Source of the DNA: Acidobacteriota bacterium
GTDB lineage: Bacteria; Acidobacteriota; Terriglobia; UBA7540
Length of the DNA stretch: 6,239 nt
Direction: 5' to 3'
NCBI GenBank assembly: GCA_021784615.1
Contig: JAJYHU010000428.1
Span: forward strand, 1 to 6,239
Shown here piece after piece: positions 6,038 to 6,239 of the stretch (its first letter is position 1; each line of letters starts with the position of its first letter). Under the pieces are notes generated by a model. It had not been told where the DNA came from. It did not search any database and worked only from the letters and a program-made list of their open reading frames with translations. Position numbers and translations under genes: made by a program.

Positions 6038-6239
6038 TGCCTCTTCCTCCATGGGGCGGCCGCGGCATGCGCCGGGCGCCGTGCTATCTTGAATCCTGTC
6101 CGGGGCCGCGCGGCCCCGCGGGAGACATGCTAACAGGAAAAAGGGCGGACGGAAAATAAATGGTTGATCCCGGCTTCCGGCGGGCGGGGCGCGCGACACT
6201 TGAAAGCTGCTGGCCGCCGCCGTCGAAATCGGCTAGAAT
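6038..6239. other. Non-coding region upstream of the minus-strand operon
   Basis: About 200 bases with no convincing gene; the reading frame that continues upstream of 6037 lacks family resemblance and is treated as untranslated. It should contain the promoter of the oxidoreductase-GH2 operon, but I can point only to a weak minus-strand TAGCAT (6127-6132) without a good -35. It holds an 18 bp GC palindrome and very GC-rich stretches at 6053-6080 and 6178-6196. TAGAAT at the very end (6234-6239, plus strand) resembles a -10 element for a divergent gene outside the window. Confidence 0.5.
6101..6118. repeat. Perfect 18 bp GC palindrome
   Basis: CGGGGCCGCGCGGCCCCG equals its own reverse complement. 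It lies 63 bases upstream of the oxidoreductase start. It could be an operator for a dimeric regulator, or a strong hairpin in the mRNA leader. No T-run follows on either strand, so a terminator is unlikely. GC-rich DNA makes such palindromes less surprising than elsewhere. Confidence 0.55.

Noticed and set aside
6127..6132. Minus-strand TAGCAT as the -10 of the oxidoreductase operon
   Set aside because: The matching upstream hexamer (TTTTCC at 18 bases) is a poor -35, so it is not listed as a promoter feature.
6038..6199. N-terminal extension of the oxidoreductase from ATG 6199
   Set aside because: The added 54 residues would precede a good signal peptide and include the GC-rich palindrome region. 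The ATG at 6037 has a proper ribosome binding site.
6200..6239. TTGAAA (6200-6205) and TAGAAT (6234-6239) as a plus-strand promoter
   Set aside because: The spacer is 28 bases, far from the usual 16-18, so the two hexamers do not form one sigma-70 promoter. TAGAAT alone may still be a -10 for a gene beyond the window.

Overview
The window looks like chromosomal DNA of a GC-rich, diderm, carbohydrate-degrading bacterium. It holds five complete protein genes and no RNA genes, mobile elements or CRISPR arrays. Three things point to an Acidobacteriota-like host: an AsmA-family envelope protein (so an outer membrane), a twin-arginine exported GH2 enzyme, and a signal-peptide-bearing Gfo/Idh/MocA oxidoreductase. 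That assignment is inference from gene style, because no marker gene is present.

Left half (about 66-2995, plus strand): three co-directional genes. They are a class I SAM-dependent methyltransferase, a small exported protein of unassigned family whose start overlaps the methyltransferase stop in an ATGA arrangement, and, after a 90 bp gap, an AsmA-family membrane-anchored protein. The first two are probably translationally coupled. The AsmA gene has its own clear ribosome binding site and may or may not share the transcript. Cell-envelope work is a possible common theme, but nothing fixes the methyltransferase substrate.

Right half (3029-6037, minus strand): two genes transcribed towards the first group. 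The upstream one is an exported Gfo/Idh/MocA-family oxidoreductase. 63 bp after its stop begins a Tat-exported glycoside hydrolase family 2 enzyme with beta-glucuronidase hallmarks: both catalytic glutamates, a NEYYGWY motif and an NxK uronate-binding motif. Together they look like a small periplasmic module for cutting or oxidising (uronic acid) glycosides. The two operons converge with only 33 bp between stop codons, in a segment that can fold into an imperfect hairpin.

The remaining non-coding DNA is short: 1-65, 1364-1453, 2996-3028, 4862-4924 and 6038-6239. The last segment is the probable regulatory region of the minus-strand operon and carries a perfect 18 bp GC palindrome. I see no clear sign of a previously undescribed system. 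The most interesting item is the pairing of an exported NAD(P)-type oxidoreductase with a glucuronidase-like enzyme.
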